Origin: Istiophorus platypterus
Lineage: Eukaryota; Chordata; Actinopteri; Istiophoriformes; Istiophoridae
DNA: 64,000 nucleotides
Reading direction: 5' to 3'
NCBI GenBank assembly: GCA_016859345.1
Contig: CM029126.1
Span: forward strand, 12,583,527 to 12,647,526
The notes under the pieces were generated by a model. That model was not told where the DNA came from and did not search any database. It worked only from the letters and a program-made list of their open reading frames with translations. Below are positions 44,106 to 57,113 of the stretch, one piece after another (positions within the stretch are counted from its first letter, which is position 1; the number at the start of each line of letters is the position of its first letter). The translations under genes were made by a program, and so were the position numbers.

Positions 44106-45266
44106 CACACAAAGTGATTTTTTTAATACCATGCCCCTGCTTTGACTAATTTCAACAACAGGTTACCACCCAGCTCACATCAGATGTGAGAGAAAGGCAG
44201 AGGAGAAACATGCACATTCTCTATTTGTCTATATGTTATTTTTAAATTGAAAAAATTTTTTTTTTTAATCTACCAGGGACCAGGCGCAGATTCTGTAAGT
44301 ACAAACTAATTAATACATAGGTTAGATAGTTCTTTGTTCTCAGTCTTCCTGATGTCTTGATAGTTCTATTATGTTGAAACATTAACATTGTTAAAACATG
44401 AACAGATGCAGTGGGATCCAAAAGTCTGAGACCATTTTCATGTTCAAATGAGTTGGAAAAGGGTCTTAGACATTTCAGCTCCATTGTATGATACATTTGT
44501 GTATTTTGTTTTGTTTAGGGGTTATTTTTCATTCCAATTAATAATACTTAATGAGTGACGGTAACCTGTGATGTCATGTTAATGATTTATATAACCCGCA
44601 AATAAATAATTACAAAACAAAATCTTGCCTGAAGAGACAATACAGAGTCTTGGGACAATATATTGTCAAAAGGGTCATCATTAATTAATTCTTATTTTTA
44701 CTCCATTTCTGGTGTTCATTTGGCATGTTTAAATGAGTAGTCAAATAAATGGAAAGCAACAAATTTATTGAAGGCAAAATAACCCCATGCAAATGTTTGC
44801 AAGGGAATAGAAATATTTGAGATGTAAAGGGAAACCCAAAGCTTTTTGTGCAAAATTGATGGTGAAAGAGAGGAGAAAATGACTAAATGTTGTCCTGCAG
44901 TACCTCATATACACTACCAAACCTGTTTATCACAGTGTGTTATTCTCCAAGTCCACAAAGTCTCCCATAGGATGGGTAACATGGATGGTAACTAGGGAGG
45001 TGTGATGACAAATCCTCAGAGGAGGATGTATGTCAGAAAACTGGAGGTGGTTCGCATGGAGACAAGTTCCATAACAACTGGAGACCTGATGCCAAAATCC
45101 TCATGTCCTGTTACTTCTCATGTCATGGAAAATATAATGAAGAAATATTTTTAAAAATGGCAAAATATGGAATTTACTGTTGAACTCACTTGTAATGTGT
45201 TGATATTGATGCACACTTTTGATTATTTTATCACATTGAACAGATAGGCAGGACGTTCTTTCCACC
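42759..45266. other. riiad1 3' UTR and intergenic DNA up to otoa
   Basis: No further coding unit is recognised. An AATAAA at 43391-43396 could end riiad1 transcripts. The open frames around 43562-43814 lack splice context and family resemblance. Confidence 0.5.
44031..44102. repeat. (TC)n microsatellite, about 36 units
   Basis: Pure TC dinucleotide tract in the riiad1-otoa intergenic region. Confidence 0.97.
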
Positions 45267-48200
45267 ATGGCTCCAAAGGGAGGAACATTTTACTTTCTAC
45301 TCATTGTTGCCTGTGCAGTCTTGGGTAAGCAGCAATACAAGCACATGCATCTTGTCCGCTTTTTATTTGGCAAAATGCATGCATGTTGTTCATGTGTTAT
45401 GTGTCTACTTGCTTAGCTAAGCCGCCATACGTGATGCCTGGAAAACCTGACTTCAAGCACATGGCCAAAAAACTGGTATGTCATTTGAAGGCAATTCCTG
45501 TCTGGAGATAGCATGCAAAACAACTAGTCTTGATTTATGCACATTTTCAAGTCCCAGTCACAATTCAGCTTTTTCTATCAGTTTTCTTTATAGCAAAGAC
45601 AGCTTACCGCATTACAGTTTTCAGTCACCATATTTTGTCATCATAACACTGAGATTGTGAAAGGATTACATTTTTATACAGGAGAGTGATGAGTGTATGG
45701 GAGCAAAATATGGAAATGGGGCAAAAATTATATTGCTGATCAAAAGGAGAGGAAGTGGTTCCCCTAGTTTCTGCTTCTTATACTGTATTTGTCTTTCTCC
45801 CTAACATTATCTCCTGCACTTCTAATTTGAATGCAGTATCACTGTTTGAACCTGGTTTTGTAAATTGTTTTTTTCCCCATAAAAGTTATCAAAGTAAGAA
45901 ATTATGTTTGTTTAAACCTTTTTATATGTTTAAATACGTTTTTTTATGATACAAATCATCGAGTTCAAGATAAATGTAAGGTTAATAAAAGGATTTTTTT
46001 TTTAAAACATAAGAGCTTCATGTCAGTTGCTGCTTCCTCCTCACTGTTCTAGACTGTGATTGTTATTACAGGGCCCCAAATCCTGTTACTGTAATTTTAG
46101 TCATCTGAAACAGTATATACAGTATATAGAAAACTCAATGGGTCATTTTTCAACAGATTGAAACATTGTTCATATCTATTTTGAGTATATTTTTTCTAAC
46201 CACATTCAATAATTATAAAATGTAGATGCCTTACCCTACACAGCTGATGATGACGTGTGTGTGTGTTTTTCATCAGATGATGAAGTGCCAGAATAAAGGT
46301 GAGAAGGCTCTTTCCTCGGAAATTAGTGTGTGTATTTGTGTATGTGTGTGGTTGTTTATGTGTGAGACAGAGAGAGAGAGAAGGAGGAAGAGTTTGATTG
46401 CAAGTGTGCTGATCTCCTGTGTAACATTAGACAGAGCTAATACATTGTCCAAAGCCTACAGTAATCCCAGTCCTGAGTGTGTTAATATGAGAGTGTATGT
46501 TTGTATTATATATATTGTATTATGAATTCATTCTGTAACACGAGGTGCAACTATTTCATGGCAGTTACTCAGACTGGTCCTGATGTGTTTGTGCAGAATA
46601 CTAATTTTGAAGTGCTGATATGTTACAGGATACCAGGTGCCTAAGATGATGCTTCTGAGCACTATTTTCAATAACAGGTAATTCTCCATGTGTGTATCTG
46701 TTGTGCATTTGGTTACTTTTCAAGTAAGACCCCTGATTCTTTTAAACCATGAGTTGTTCTCATTTAATTTCTCAAAGACTTTTACTTGGAACCTTCCAAT
46801 CATCCATTTTAAGGTAATTTACAAGTTGACATGATGGGGGGGGGCCTCTCCTTTAGGAGAGTTTTATTTGAAGGGACCAAGTATCATCAAGGTACCCCAG
46901 AGGAATGCATTCGGGTGCATCTGAAGGCTGTTGTTTCACTGTGCAGGACATGTAGGACTATGAAGCAAAGTGCTGCTAAAATAGTATGAATGATCTTGGT
47001 TGAATTTTTCTAAATATTCAATGACAACATCAACAAATAAAATGATCTTTAAAACAAGCTCTACTCACCAGCAACCTTTTCCACTCTCATTTCTCTCAGT
47101 GATTTGCCTGTGGAGGACAGAAACACTGACTCATCTGGCACCCTCCTTTCAACTTTTCTTGATGTTCTGAATTTAGCCACTGTGGGCACAAAGAAAGATT
47201 CCTTTGGCCAAGTCCCCGTGGGTGAATCGAATAAAATGGTGTGAAGACACACGCAAACATACACCCACAGTCATTCCACACATACGCACATGATTGTACA
47301 CTGAAACGACATTTACGAGATGTGCACATCAGGTAAAAAAACAATGATTGAAACATGTAAGTCATTTTGTTCATGTATTACTCTGGCTAAAAGGTTAGTC
47401 ACTGATTATTTGGAAGAATAAAGCTGTGATCTTATTATTTAACATTTTAGTTGTCTCCTTTCTCTCTGTGTTTTTTTTTCTTTTTCTTTTTGGCAAACAA
47501 GAAGTGGAATTGCACCAATCTTCCACACATGATCCGGCTGATGAGGAACTCCACTGTCAGTAAACCTATTCCAAGATCTTACCAGAAAAAGACCATAATC
47601 CATGAATGAATCAGTGCTGCTCTAATCATACCTACCATTTCTCTGCAGGAGGCATCTGCATGTTACATGCGAGCATTTGTGGCCCCTATGTCTTGGATGA
47701 CTTTGACCAGACAGGGTGGAAAAAACATGGACTCAAATGACTATGAGACACTGCTGTGGGCTTCCATACCTGCACTGCAGGATATGCCCTCTTCCAGTAT
47801 GAAACTTCCTACCAAAGTAGGGGGCCAAAACTTAAAAAATATGTGAGTGTGTTTTGATGCAATCACATTCTCCAATGTCTCCAATCGACTTTTCTTAAAA
47901 TTGTAAAAATTGCTGTTGCTTCCAGAATGAAGATGCTGCAGGAGGTGCATGATATAATGTCGGAGAAGCAAAGGGCTCAGGTGGTAAAATGGGCGAAAAA
48001 GCAGATCACTCAGAATTACTTCAACTGTACAATGACGCCACTACCTGACTCAAAATCATGTAAGAAATGTATAAAACAATCATGTCAGAATCCACTCTCT
48101 ACAATAAAATCTAGTCACACATTCTGATATATTCACCTATATGAGAAAATCTGATAAATTCAGACTCTGATGTCAAGCAAAGAAAAAAGGAAATAAAGAT

Positions 48201-51200
48201 CAGAGAAGCTAGAAATGATAGGAAGGAACTTGTGGAGGGGAAATAAGAACAGAAAACCCTTCAAAAACCCTTCTAAAGTGCATGTGACTAAAAAAAGGAA
48301 AGCATGAGCAGGTGTAAGATGATGAAACAGTAGACAAGAAAGGGAGATAAGCAGAAGAAAGTGAAAGAAAAAGGTGAATGAAGTATCTGAAATTAAGTAA
48401 ATGGGAAGGAACAAAAGAGAACTAAGAAGCAGAGTGTCAGTCATATGAGAAAAAGGAAGCTTCTCTAACACAAATCATGTAAAGCAAGTGAACAGTAACG
48501 TCATTTAACAACAGTCGTTCATTTTGTAGTTCTTATGGATCACTGTAAACATTCCCTGAAATGGCTCAACTTGGAAGCGATGGCCATGATGGGGCCTTAC
48601 CTCTCCCGCTTAGCACCAGACGATGTTGATTCTTCACCCAAAGAAAAGGTGAGGGGGTGTGTAGAGAGGGATAAAGAGCAATTGAAATTGAAAGTAGCAA
48701 ATATCAAGATTTTAATTTGTAGCTCTTTTGGTTTGTTTCTTTTCACATTCTTCTCCAGCTGTGTGAATTTTTCCACTCAGCCCTGTTCAAATCAGCCATG
48801 AGCAGGGCGACCAAGATGAACCCAAGCCTGAGCAGGAAGTTTCTCCAAAGAGTTCAGGATTGCTTCAGTGGAAAGAAGGAGTTTGCAGAGCATGTGGATA
48901 AGTGTGTAATCATGCATGAATGCATGAATGTTATGTTAAAACCGTTTGGATCAGAAAATTGTTGGATAAGGGAGTAGCCTAACATAATGTATTCTCCAAA
49001 GGAATTAAGGGTTTTCAGATTTCCTCTTATGTCATTTCCTGAGAAAACAGAAGAGGACAGATGAACTTACTCTTATTGTCTAAGTGGTTTCTGTTCACTG
49101 TGTATCCTGATTTTCACACCATTGTTCTGTTGTGAAGTGCAAACTTGCTTTGGGGTTTTGTAGGGAGGAAAAGTTTTAGATATACTGAAAAGAGAGAGAG
49201 AGACAGAGCATCATTACAGACACTCACACTCATTGTAACCAAGAAAACAAACAAAAAAAAATTAATGCCTTTGAACCTCCTTAGGCTCGGCACATTGGCT
49301 TGTTATTATTACGATGCTCCAGACTTGACCCCTGACCTCAGCAAGAAACTACTCTCTCAGCTTGACAACTGTGACAACCCCAGAATCATACAGGTATCAT
49401 TGACTTTCTCATACTTGCCCATATTTTCATATGTACCCCCTTCATCCAGGCCAGTGTAACAAAGTGTAACAAAGTTCATGAATCTTAGCAATTTCTTGAT
49501 CACTCTGTCTTTTTATCCTATCTTAACTCAAGATGAAGAAGCGCCTTGTCAAGTCTGTGATGTCCAATTCTACCACTGCTCAAGCATTAAGTGAGCTGGG
49601 CAGTAGTGTCACCTTGTTGTCTCCTAAACAACTGTCTGAAATCCCTGGCAATGATCTAAAAGAGGTCCTAAAAAATCTGGGACCCAACATCCAGTGGACG
49701 AAGGGCCAGCTGCACACTCTGGTCAAGAAACAGCTGGGCAAGAAGAATGTAAGCCCGCAGGAATGGCAGATGGTCTCTCATATGATCTCACACTCAATTA
49801 ACTCTTACCTCATTCTGCTTTCCTTTAGTGTAATGAGGTGTCAGGTGAGGAGCTGATGGCTCTTCAGTCAGTTGCAGAAGGTTTACCATGCTGTGTGCTC
49901 AAGCACATCAAAGCCCGGGAGATTCTGGATGATACAGAGGCTCTGAAGAACATCACCAAACGGATGAGGAAGGGGCAGCTGAAGGCCATGCTGCAGGGGG
50001 TGAGTAGGGAGAAAGAAGTAGGAAATACAGGCTAACATTATTGAATAAGAACAACTATGACTCTGATGACTTCTGTCTTTTGGGAAAAACTGAGAGGATG
50101 CAAAGTTAGTATAAGAATCCAAAGAGAACAACAATGGATTTTTATCTCAAATAAAAAGTAATTTGTTATTATTTATACACACAGTGAACTTCCTTTTAGA
50201 AAGAACTGAATTTTTCTCTGTAGCTGCGTGAGGACGTGGATCCCTCAGAGCTGGTGCAGAAGTTGTCTGGCCCTTTGCTTCACAGCATTTCTCTGAACAG
50301 CCTGAAAAGAGCAAACATAACCTCTTTGGACCAAGTGGAGAGTAAAATGTGGAGTCGGCCACAGGTAACTCTAATGACACTAATTAGTACTTATCTTGAT
50401 GCAACCACTATAAATCAATCTGGATTACAGAATTTTCTATAAAGACATTCAATCAATTGTTAATTAAGGCAGTGGAGTTTATTTACAAAAAACTGGTGTG
50501 TCCTTCTTTGTTGTCTTTTCCTTAGGCAGCATACCTGGCAAAAAAGATGGAAGAACTAAATCAGTTTCAATTTAGGTAAGATATACAGCAGAAACCAAAA
50601 TAACAGAAACTGCATTGAATAGATTTTTTTAAATTAAATTGTTATCATCAAAACTCAAAGAAAATGTTCTAAATTTGGCAGATAACAATATACTCATGTA
50701 GGACCACACTGCAGTAAGAAGATGCCTGAAGAAATCGTTTTTTAACAACACAGAAAATTGAGAATCCCTCAAAACTCCATGAGCCTCACCAAATCCATGT
50801 TTAATTCAGCCTTAACTGCATGTTCTTGTTATTATGTAAGCATTTCTGCCACTTCTTTATATAATCATGTTGAAACTGTTATTGGCTGGAACAGGAAGCT
50901 GCGTTCAGTCCTCCAGGGCGTAACCTGTAAGATGATCAACAAAGTTGCTGACAGCGACACACTGGACATGGCTCAGGCCATAGCTGAGACTCCTCAGTGG
51001 GTCTCTAAAGTGCAGGTACACATCTACTCGCACATATAGTATACACGGACAGTTATCTAAAACATGCGTAGAGTATACCTACCAATACCAATTACATGTT
51101 TACAGGCAGGATGTGCTGCTCGAAAGCTTTTTGCGTCTCTGGGGAAATCAAGAGCCGACTACTTCAAAACGATCACAGGGGAGGAGCTGGATAAGATTCC

Positions 51201-54200
51201 TACTTTCCTACTTCTTCACCTGCCGTAAGCAAACACCCTCCCTTCCTCATGTTTTTTCATGTTTTTCTACAATAAATTGTCACAGCTCTCTATCTCATTA
51301 ACACTATCCCAGGCCTGCTGACGTGAAGGATTTGCCTGACTCTGTGTGTCCCATCTTCCTTGACAAGCTGGAAGTGGCCAACCTGAGCTCATTACCTCTT
51401 CGTGCACCGTCGCGCCCTGCGCTCGCCCTGAGGGCCCTGCACTGCCTGGCCAGTGTACACACACTGACATACATATATTTAATATTGATGATGGTGGTGG
51501 ATGGTGGATTATGATCTAGCATTTCAGCCTGAAATCTACTATAGGTGTTCAATTGGGTTGAGATCTGTGGACTGTGAAACTATATAATACACTCATTAAG
51601 CAATTCAGTAAGCTTTGATGTCCTGTATGGGATCATCTGCATTGCTTTTGTGTCTCTATGTATATATTTGTGTTTTTCCTTTAAATAGTCTCCGCACCTG
51701 TTATTCACCTGTTATCATATAACAAGTCTAGTAGCTGCACATATGCAACAGCGGACTAAGATGTTTAGTTTACATTTGCAGGGGGCAGATTTCTCCCAAC
51801 TGACCACTGAGGATGTGTCCAGGCTTGGACAGCTCTTGTGTGAGCTGACGGCATCTCAGCTGCGTCTCATGGCCCCTGATGTCATCGACTCAAGCCTCCA
51901 GGTCATGGCTTCCTGCCAGCACATACCTCCAGGCCACAGGGCAGGTCTAATTCAGCTGGTCAATGAGACTTTTGGGTAGGACATTCTCTCTGTGGACGCC
52001 AGAATTACTACAGAGAAAGACAAAAGAAGCAAGAGCATGATGTTTTTGTTTAATTTTCTGCAGGGATCCCTCCGATTGGTCCGCTGAGACTATGGAAGTA
52101 CTGGGTCCTTTCTTCCTTTTGGATGATACTGCCACATCTGCTCTGCCGAATAAGGTGCATATCTTTTGTCTTTTCCTTCACATGTCGCCTGGACAGTGAT
52201 GCAGCTCATTATATCTTGGGTTGTGCTTTTTCACATTTTTATCTATCAGTCATTATTCTCTCAAAATTAAGAGGGAGCTTAGCACGCTTCTGCTTTCTGA
52301 GATTCATGCCAGAATTTTTCACATCTTCATGTTTATTTTCCCCCTCTCTGTCTCTGTTAGCCTTGGATGAAGGACGTTCTCTATTTTCTGAAGGCACATC
52401 TGTCCTACATCTCAGACCCCCTGAAAAAGAAATTATTTGACATCACCACTGCCACCAATTCACCAAATGTAACACATACAAAAAGATCGGGTGAGGAAGA
52501 GACATCTTATGTGTGTTGTTAATTTTTTGGTCTGTCAGAGATTTTACAGAAAAATATTGATGCATGATCCTGAGGACGTTTCTATTATGCACTCATTTTG
52601 GAATGTTTCTTTCCTCAGCTTACATTAACAGTAACTTTGATGGTAACGGAAAAAGTAACAACAGCGCTGACAGTACAAGTGGAAGTGTTGGTTCAGAAGC
52701 ACCCACTGTGGAGTTGATTGAAGAATTGGGAATGAACAACGTCTACTGGACAGCTTCCCAGCTGGACATGATGTCAAAGGACACCTTCCTCGCTACTGTA
52801 GAAATACTTGGGGCCATCTCTGGCTACAATGCAGACCAACTGGCCGTGCTCAATAAAAAAGCAACTGAGGTACACAATGGTCTCTTCAGCAAAAAGGAAA
52901 AAAAATACATAACCTGCACCCTGTTTTGACCCCCTCTCTCCCCAAAGTAATTTGTGTACAGTCCTTTACATTTTACTCCAGTCAGGTTCAAATCCAAGGT
53001 TATGTCTCATTTAAGATGGAAATCATGACATTTTTAAGGTTGTAATTTCATGTATCAATGTTGCAATCCCACATTTTATGTTTGGCACAGTCATGTTAAG
53101 AGCACAGTCACCTCAGGGGAAGTCTGGTTTGTTTCCGCAGGCCTTTGGCCCAGTGTCACAAATGGCTCAGACTGTGGTGATGCAGATGGGATGTATAACT
53201 CGAGGCTTCTCTGACGCAGACCTGGAGAGGCTCCCCTTCTCTATGGATGCTGTAGAGGAAATTACCCACTGTGGTTGGAATGAGTCACAGGTGGACTACA
53301 GAAACAGCTTTGCATGCTCATGACTATTATACTGATGATACAAATTCCCTAATCTTGACGACCTGTCTCAATAGATGGAGTCAGTGTGGAAGGGTGTTGC
53401 TAGATATAACAACCTGACAGTACAGCAGCTGAGAGCTGCAGAGATGGTAACACTGAACCAGTTCATCTGTGGCTTCGACTCCAGCAAGATCGAACAGCTC
53501 AACAAGGAAGCTTTCAAGTTTGTACAACAAATAGAAACCACTTGTGCCTCACTAAAAGGACCTATGCTACTAGTAATTTTAGTGCATTCAAGACTTGGAG
53601 GAAAATAAAATTATACCTAATACTTATTCTAGTTTCAACATATCGCACAGTAGGCATTAAAAAAAAGTAAACCTCAACTATCTGCAAGATTGATGATGCT
53701 TTTCCCTTATTTATATATAGTTCATACAGTAGTAGTACTAATAAATAATTCTGGATCTTTAAATCATATTCTAGCAAATCTAGGGTAGTGTTAAAACTAC
53801 ATAACGTGTGTGTGTGTGTGTGTCACAGGGATGCTGTTGGCTCAATGGATGGTATTCAGTGCTCCTTCAAGGTTTTGCAGCATTTGAAAAATCTTGCTGT
53901 GTCGGCGTTTGGACACCCCAGCACCTGGACTGAAGCACAAGTGTCGGATTTAGGCAACATCATTGGTGAGATCATTTCCTGTGTTTCTGCACTCTCTGCA
54001 GGAATCCAAACCCTACTGTAATATTCCTCTGAAGTGTAGCAGTTTCACTTCTCATTCTTTGCTTTTACTAAGCAGTATCTTACAAAATACTGACCCCTGT
54101 TTCTGTCCCCCTCAGCTGGTTTGGATGCAACTGAGTTGGCTTCTTTAGACCCATCTGTCTTCTCATTTCTCAGTGAAACCTCTATTCCACTCATACCACC

Positions 54201-56597
54201 AGACAACTTTGCTGTAAGTTTTTTATTTGTACATTTTATGTTACTTAAAACTCCCACACCAGTAAATTTCAAAGGGAATTATTGCCCTTTCTACTCCATT
54301 TTTGTCAATTGTTGTTATGATTATTTTTTTTTTTAAATGTTATTTTACATAAAAACATATGATGACTATTTAGGATGTGATGCATTGTTTAGCAATTGTT
54401 TTCCAGAACTGAGTCCCTCAACTTTTATTTTCTAATTGAATGAAAAAATAAAACTGCAAGTGCAGTAGACATTTTTCTAGAATAACCTTTTTTCAGAATT
54501 TTAGAGTTGCAATGTGCCTTTGAAAATGTTTCTAATGTTTTCAGTGGTATTTTTTAATGCTTTTACTTTTTTACATGCTGTTTATATGCATTATATAAAG
54601 CACTTTGAATTGCCCTTGTTTGAAATGTTTCAAGATACACTCATTTGTGACAGTTTTAAACAAGTGGATTTAAATCAAAAATCGGTCTTAATGTTGTTAC
54701 TGCACTGCAAAATAAGGTTTTTCGTGCAGAAGTGGTTGAAGTTTTTACAGCAACATTTAAACACTTCAAACTAGTAAAACAATGACAAAACACAACTAAA
54801 ATACTGGTAACATTCAGTAATTTTCTAACAAATATAATACATAAATATTATAGTATATATGTATAAGACCTTTTTGGTATGGTACTTTTACTTTTGTTGG
54901 TAGAATTACATTTTTCTGATAGCACTTCTGTATTTTTACTCAAATAAGATTTTGAATGCAGGATATTTACATCCAATAGAGTATTTATACATTGTCATAT
55001 TACTAAGTAAAAGATCTAAAAACTTCTCTGACCTCTATGCCAATTACGATTTGCCCCTCCAGACACTTTCTGTTGCTCGACTGGAGGCTCTCTGTCCTGA
55101 CAGCGCTGCCACGGTAACCACTGAACAGCGAGCTGCGCTGACGGTCAAGCAATGGGCCGCACTGCAAAGGGCCTTGACTGGGTCTCGTGCACAAACACCC
55201 AACACAGCCCAGTCAGGTAAGAAGACACATGCGCACTGCTGAAAATTCACATAATCCTCAGTGTTTAAATATTACTAGTGCTTTTTTTGTTGCAATAGCT
55301 GCTGTGGGAACACCGCTCGTTAAAGTTAATGAAAACTTGGTATAAAGTTAAGTTAAAGTCAAGGGCAAAAAAGATGAGCTTTGGTATTATTTATTAAAGG
55401 ACCTGTATTTTCTCAATTACTACTACTTTCTATGAGCGATTATGTCATCTATCACACATCACACATTTTTTCTTTGTCCTCCTCACTGGTTTGAAGTGCA
55501 ACTGGTTCATTTTGGAAAAGGTGATGTCCACCAAACACCAGTCATGTCTGAAATCACATGTAGATGACAGGTGGGCTGTTTGGTCACTGTCATTCAAATC
55601 TGATCAAACTATACCAATGTAGTCCTGATGAAAGCAGATTATGTGGTTTGATTTGTTCTCTTCTTGGATCACATGGCTATGTGTATGGAGAAAGGCTCAC
55701 CCCTAGTGATAAACCCATAGGAAACTAGCATCCTACTTTGCATTTCAATTCAGCACTAAGGAGCTTCATAGCATCTTTAAACTCATTGTTTTGATTTTCC
55801 AGTCACAGAACTACTGTTTTGATTCACACTCATCAGCAAAGTTTTAGCTGCTACAGCAAGAGGCTATTTCAACCAAAAAAAAAATCTTTGAAAACCAACT
55901 GTACCCTACCTGCCCAAGCAATGAACTGCAGAGATACGGTTAATGACTATCTGGTGAACATACTGTAGCATTTAGTAGCTAAAGAGCCAGCCATTTATTT
56001 CCCTCAGGAGTAGGTAGAGACCAAATACATAGCTAAAAGGGGAAGCCATTATATCAATCTTTTGCTCACAGCTTGTTTCTGCTGCCTGCAAGTGGACAAA
56101 ATAATCGGTCATTGCAGGTTTAAAATTCAAGGAGTTTAGCTCTAAAAACTCAGCTAATCTGCTACAACAGAACTAATTCGGTGAGATTTGATCAGATTTC
56201 AGCGACAGCAGAACAGCAACACAAGCAAACAAATCCACAACTGTTATCAATTTTTGAGTCAAATAATGTGAAAATCCTGATCGTTGCAAAGCTATATGAA
56301 ATCACTCTTTTTTCCACCGACTTGAGAAGGGTACAGGTGAAAAACACAAATACAAAAATCTTTGATGTAAGATAGACAAAACTGTGCTATTTTAAGGCCT
56401 CGTCATTCACAGTAAGAGTTGATTAATGAAAAAGCTTTTCATGTTTTGTTTTTTCATAGTTCTTATAAAAGAAATATTCAAATCATTCACTCTTCATACC
56501 ACTGTCTTGTCCAGGAGCTCCATCGTTGAGCGTCGAGGGGATTTCATCTTTCATGAAGCCCCTCCTGTTTCTCTTCATGGGGTTGCTGCTGCTGTGA
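45267..56597 (+). CDS. otoa: Otoancorin
   Basis: GPI-anchored extracellular protein of the mesothelin/stereocilin family. In mammals it attaches inner-ear gels such as the tectorial membrane to non-sensory cells. Exons: 45267-45324, 45417-45475, 46277-46298, 46629-46677, 47100-47238, 47502-47555, 47649-47842, 47926-48059, 48530-48648, 48759-48901, 49285-49393, 49533-49748, 49829-49999, 50224-50364, 50526-50575, 50895-51015, 51106-51224, 51313-51448, 51782-51975, 52064-52154, 52361-52490, 52619-52869, 53141-53290, 53375-53517, 53829-53965, 54116-54213, 55063-55216, 56515-56597. These join to 1154 residues; human otoancorin is about the same length. Seen: signal peptide (FYFLLIVACAVLA); helical-repeat body with motifs matching human OTOA, such as TFLATVEILGAISGY and PSTWTEAQVSDLG; and a hydrophobic C-terminus (MKPLLFLFMGLLLL) typical of a GPI signal. 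The N-terminal 200 residues are less conserved and their exon calls are softer. Exon 18 ends at a GC donor and exon 24 at a weak GTTTGT donor, both chosen because they keep the frame. Confidence 0.87.
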
Positions 56598-57001
56598 GAT
56601 CAAAGTCACTACATCCAAACTGCAAAACCTGCAAGAGCTTCAGCTAACCACGTACACACATTATTTAATTGTAGAGCACAGGTGATACTATGTAATTCTT
56701 CAAGTTTATCTTATTTGTGATGAAGACATAGACATATCCTCTAAGATCATTTACTTGTGAGCCTAGGAGTGAACATAACACTACGTTATCAAATGACTTG
56801 GTGAAGCTTCTTTATTATTACTTGTTATCGAGTGTGAGTCTATATTCTATCTCTATATATTTATGAGAAAGTATATTTTAATAGGATGAAATGGAATATT
56901 AAATGATTGTCAGTCTAATGTCCTCTATATGGGATGTCTTCACACAATCTGGATATTTGACACTGCACTGACAAAATGGAGGATGAAAAATGGTTCAAAT
57001 C

Positions 57002-57007
57002 AATAAA
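57002..57007 (+). promoter_or_regulatory. otoa: Poly(A) signal of otoa
   Basis: AATAAA about 405 bases after the otoa stop codon, followed by the A-rich tract at 57050-57089. Confidence 0.6.
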
Positions 57008-57049
57008 GATTATTAATATACTACACAACTGTTGAAATGATATTTAGAG

Positions 57050-57089
57050 ACAAAAAAAGTAAAAAAAGAAAAAAGAAAAAAGAAAAAAA
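57050..57089. other. A-rich spacer between converging genes
   Basis: Almost pure adenine with isolated guanines, lying between the otoa poly(A) signal and the znf687 poly(A) signal on the other strand. It may help separate or terminate the two transcripts, or it may simply be a low-complexity tract. Confidence 0.5.
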
Positions 57090-57107
57090 TACCCCAATGT
57101 GCCTGGT

Positions 57108-57113
57108 TTTATT
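57108..57113 (-). promoter_or_regulatory. znf687: Poly(A) signal of znf687 (minus strand)
   Basis: TTTATT on the plus strand, that is AATAAA on the minus strand, about 1975 bases after the znf687 stop. It is about 100 bases from the otoa signal. Other minus-strand signals further upstream in the 3' UTR are possible. Confidence 0.45.

Noticed and set aside
53518..53608. Continuation of otoa exon 24 to the stop codon at 53606-53608 as a terminal exon
   Set aside because: Downstream exons match the rest of otoancorin and join in frame through the donor at 53518, so this is intron read-through.
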